A stretch of DNA of 64,000 nucleotides. Origin: Pithys albifrons albifrons. Its lineage: Eukaryota; Chordata; Aves; Passeriformes; Thamnophilidae. A model generated the notes under the pieces. The model saw nothing but the letters and a program-made list of their open reading frames with translations. It did not search any database and was not told where the DNA came from. A program made the position numbers and the translations under genes. Positions 63,509 through 64,000 of this stretch are shown here, piece by piece. Location: contig NC_092459.1 in the NCBI RefSeq assembly GCF_047495875.1, forward strand, positions 35,048,134 through 35,112,133, read 5' to 3'. How positions within the stretch are numbered: position 1 is the stretch's first letter; each line of letters starts with the position of its first letter.

Positions 63509-64000
63509 ATATGTCTAAAAGACCAGTAGAATGAGTCAGTTGCTTTTTCTTTTATTTGAAGTTATTTAAAATTATAAATCTCTGCAGATGGATAAATCAT
63601 CAAAATATAATTTAAATGGGAATGAAAATTTTCTGTTAAGTGCCTCCTCTCTCACCACTCTAACCTCCTGATTGGAGGCTTCTTCCTATCATTTAAATCC
63701 CTGCACTAATCAGGTTGTGATCACATTTCTCCTGTCTCCGAGTGCCTCACTGAGGAGAGAATAATCTGGCCAAATTATCCTAAAGAGAGACTATGACTTC
63801 ACTGATTAAATTCCTTGGTGTAGTGATGTTTCCACCAATGCTTATGACTGCAAATGATGATTAGTTTCAAGCATAGCCCCAATGGCAAAAAAGGCTCCTC
63901 CTGCCAAATTTGGGGAGTTTTCCAGCTGAAGTGTTTTTTGATGACTTGTGTGTGTGAATAGGTCTTGTTGGTGAGCTATCTCCTCAAGCATCTCAGTTAC
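63509..64000. other. Intergenic, right edge
   Basis: Nothing recognised. Confidence 0.55.

Overview
The window is vertebrate nuclear DNA and almost certainly from a bird. It carries many CR1 LINE pieces ending in the CR1 ATTCTATGAT-type octamer repeats, one avian-type solo LTR, and the gene pair ORC3 / AKIRIN2 in convergent order, as I recall for human 6q15. Genes are intron-rich with GT-AG junctions. The CR1 subtype and the LTR look neoavian or passerine-like, but species cannot be fixed from sequence alone.

Layout. Positions 1-21,852 (+): the 3' half of ORC3, with eleven coding exons that join in frame to 384 codons including the stop; the 5' half lies left of the window. Positions 21,853-28,002: the tail-to-tail interval with both 3' UTRs and one SINE. 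Positions 28,003-44,294 (-): complete AKIRIN2, five coding exons joining in frame to 191 residues, with an 11 kb first intron. Positions about 43,480-45,070: a CpG island over AKIRIN2 exon 1 and its promoter, with a ZNF143-type and an ETS-type motif. Positions 45,100-64,000: no recognisable coding exon; it holds CR1 pieces, a solo LTR, small tandem duplications and unique AT-rich DNA. The next genes expected from mammalian order (SPACA1, CNR1) were not seen.

The two genes do not form a pathway. ORC3 is a subunit of the origin recognition complex. AKIRIN2 is a small nuclear adaptor linked to chromatin remodelling and proteasome nuclear import.

The most unusual content is a three-copy dispersed repeat (about 2,965-3,300 +; 11,598-11,958 +; 23,485-23,854 -). 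Its head is a tRNA-Gln(CTG)-like promoter and its body contains an internally deleted 5S rRNA-like segment. It ends in a CATA-rich tail, not a CR1 end, and at least one copy is flanked by a perfect 12-bp target-site duplication. Birds are generally SINE-poor, so this composite element deserves attention. Other points are a probable U12-type last intron in ORC3 and a triple in-frame NAG acceptor in ORC3.
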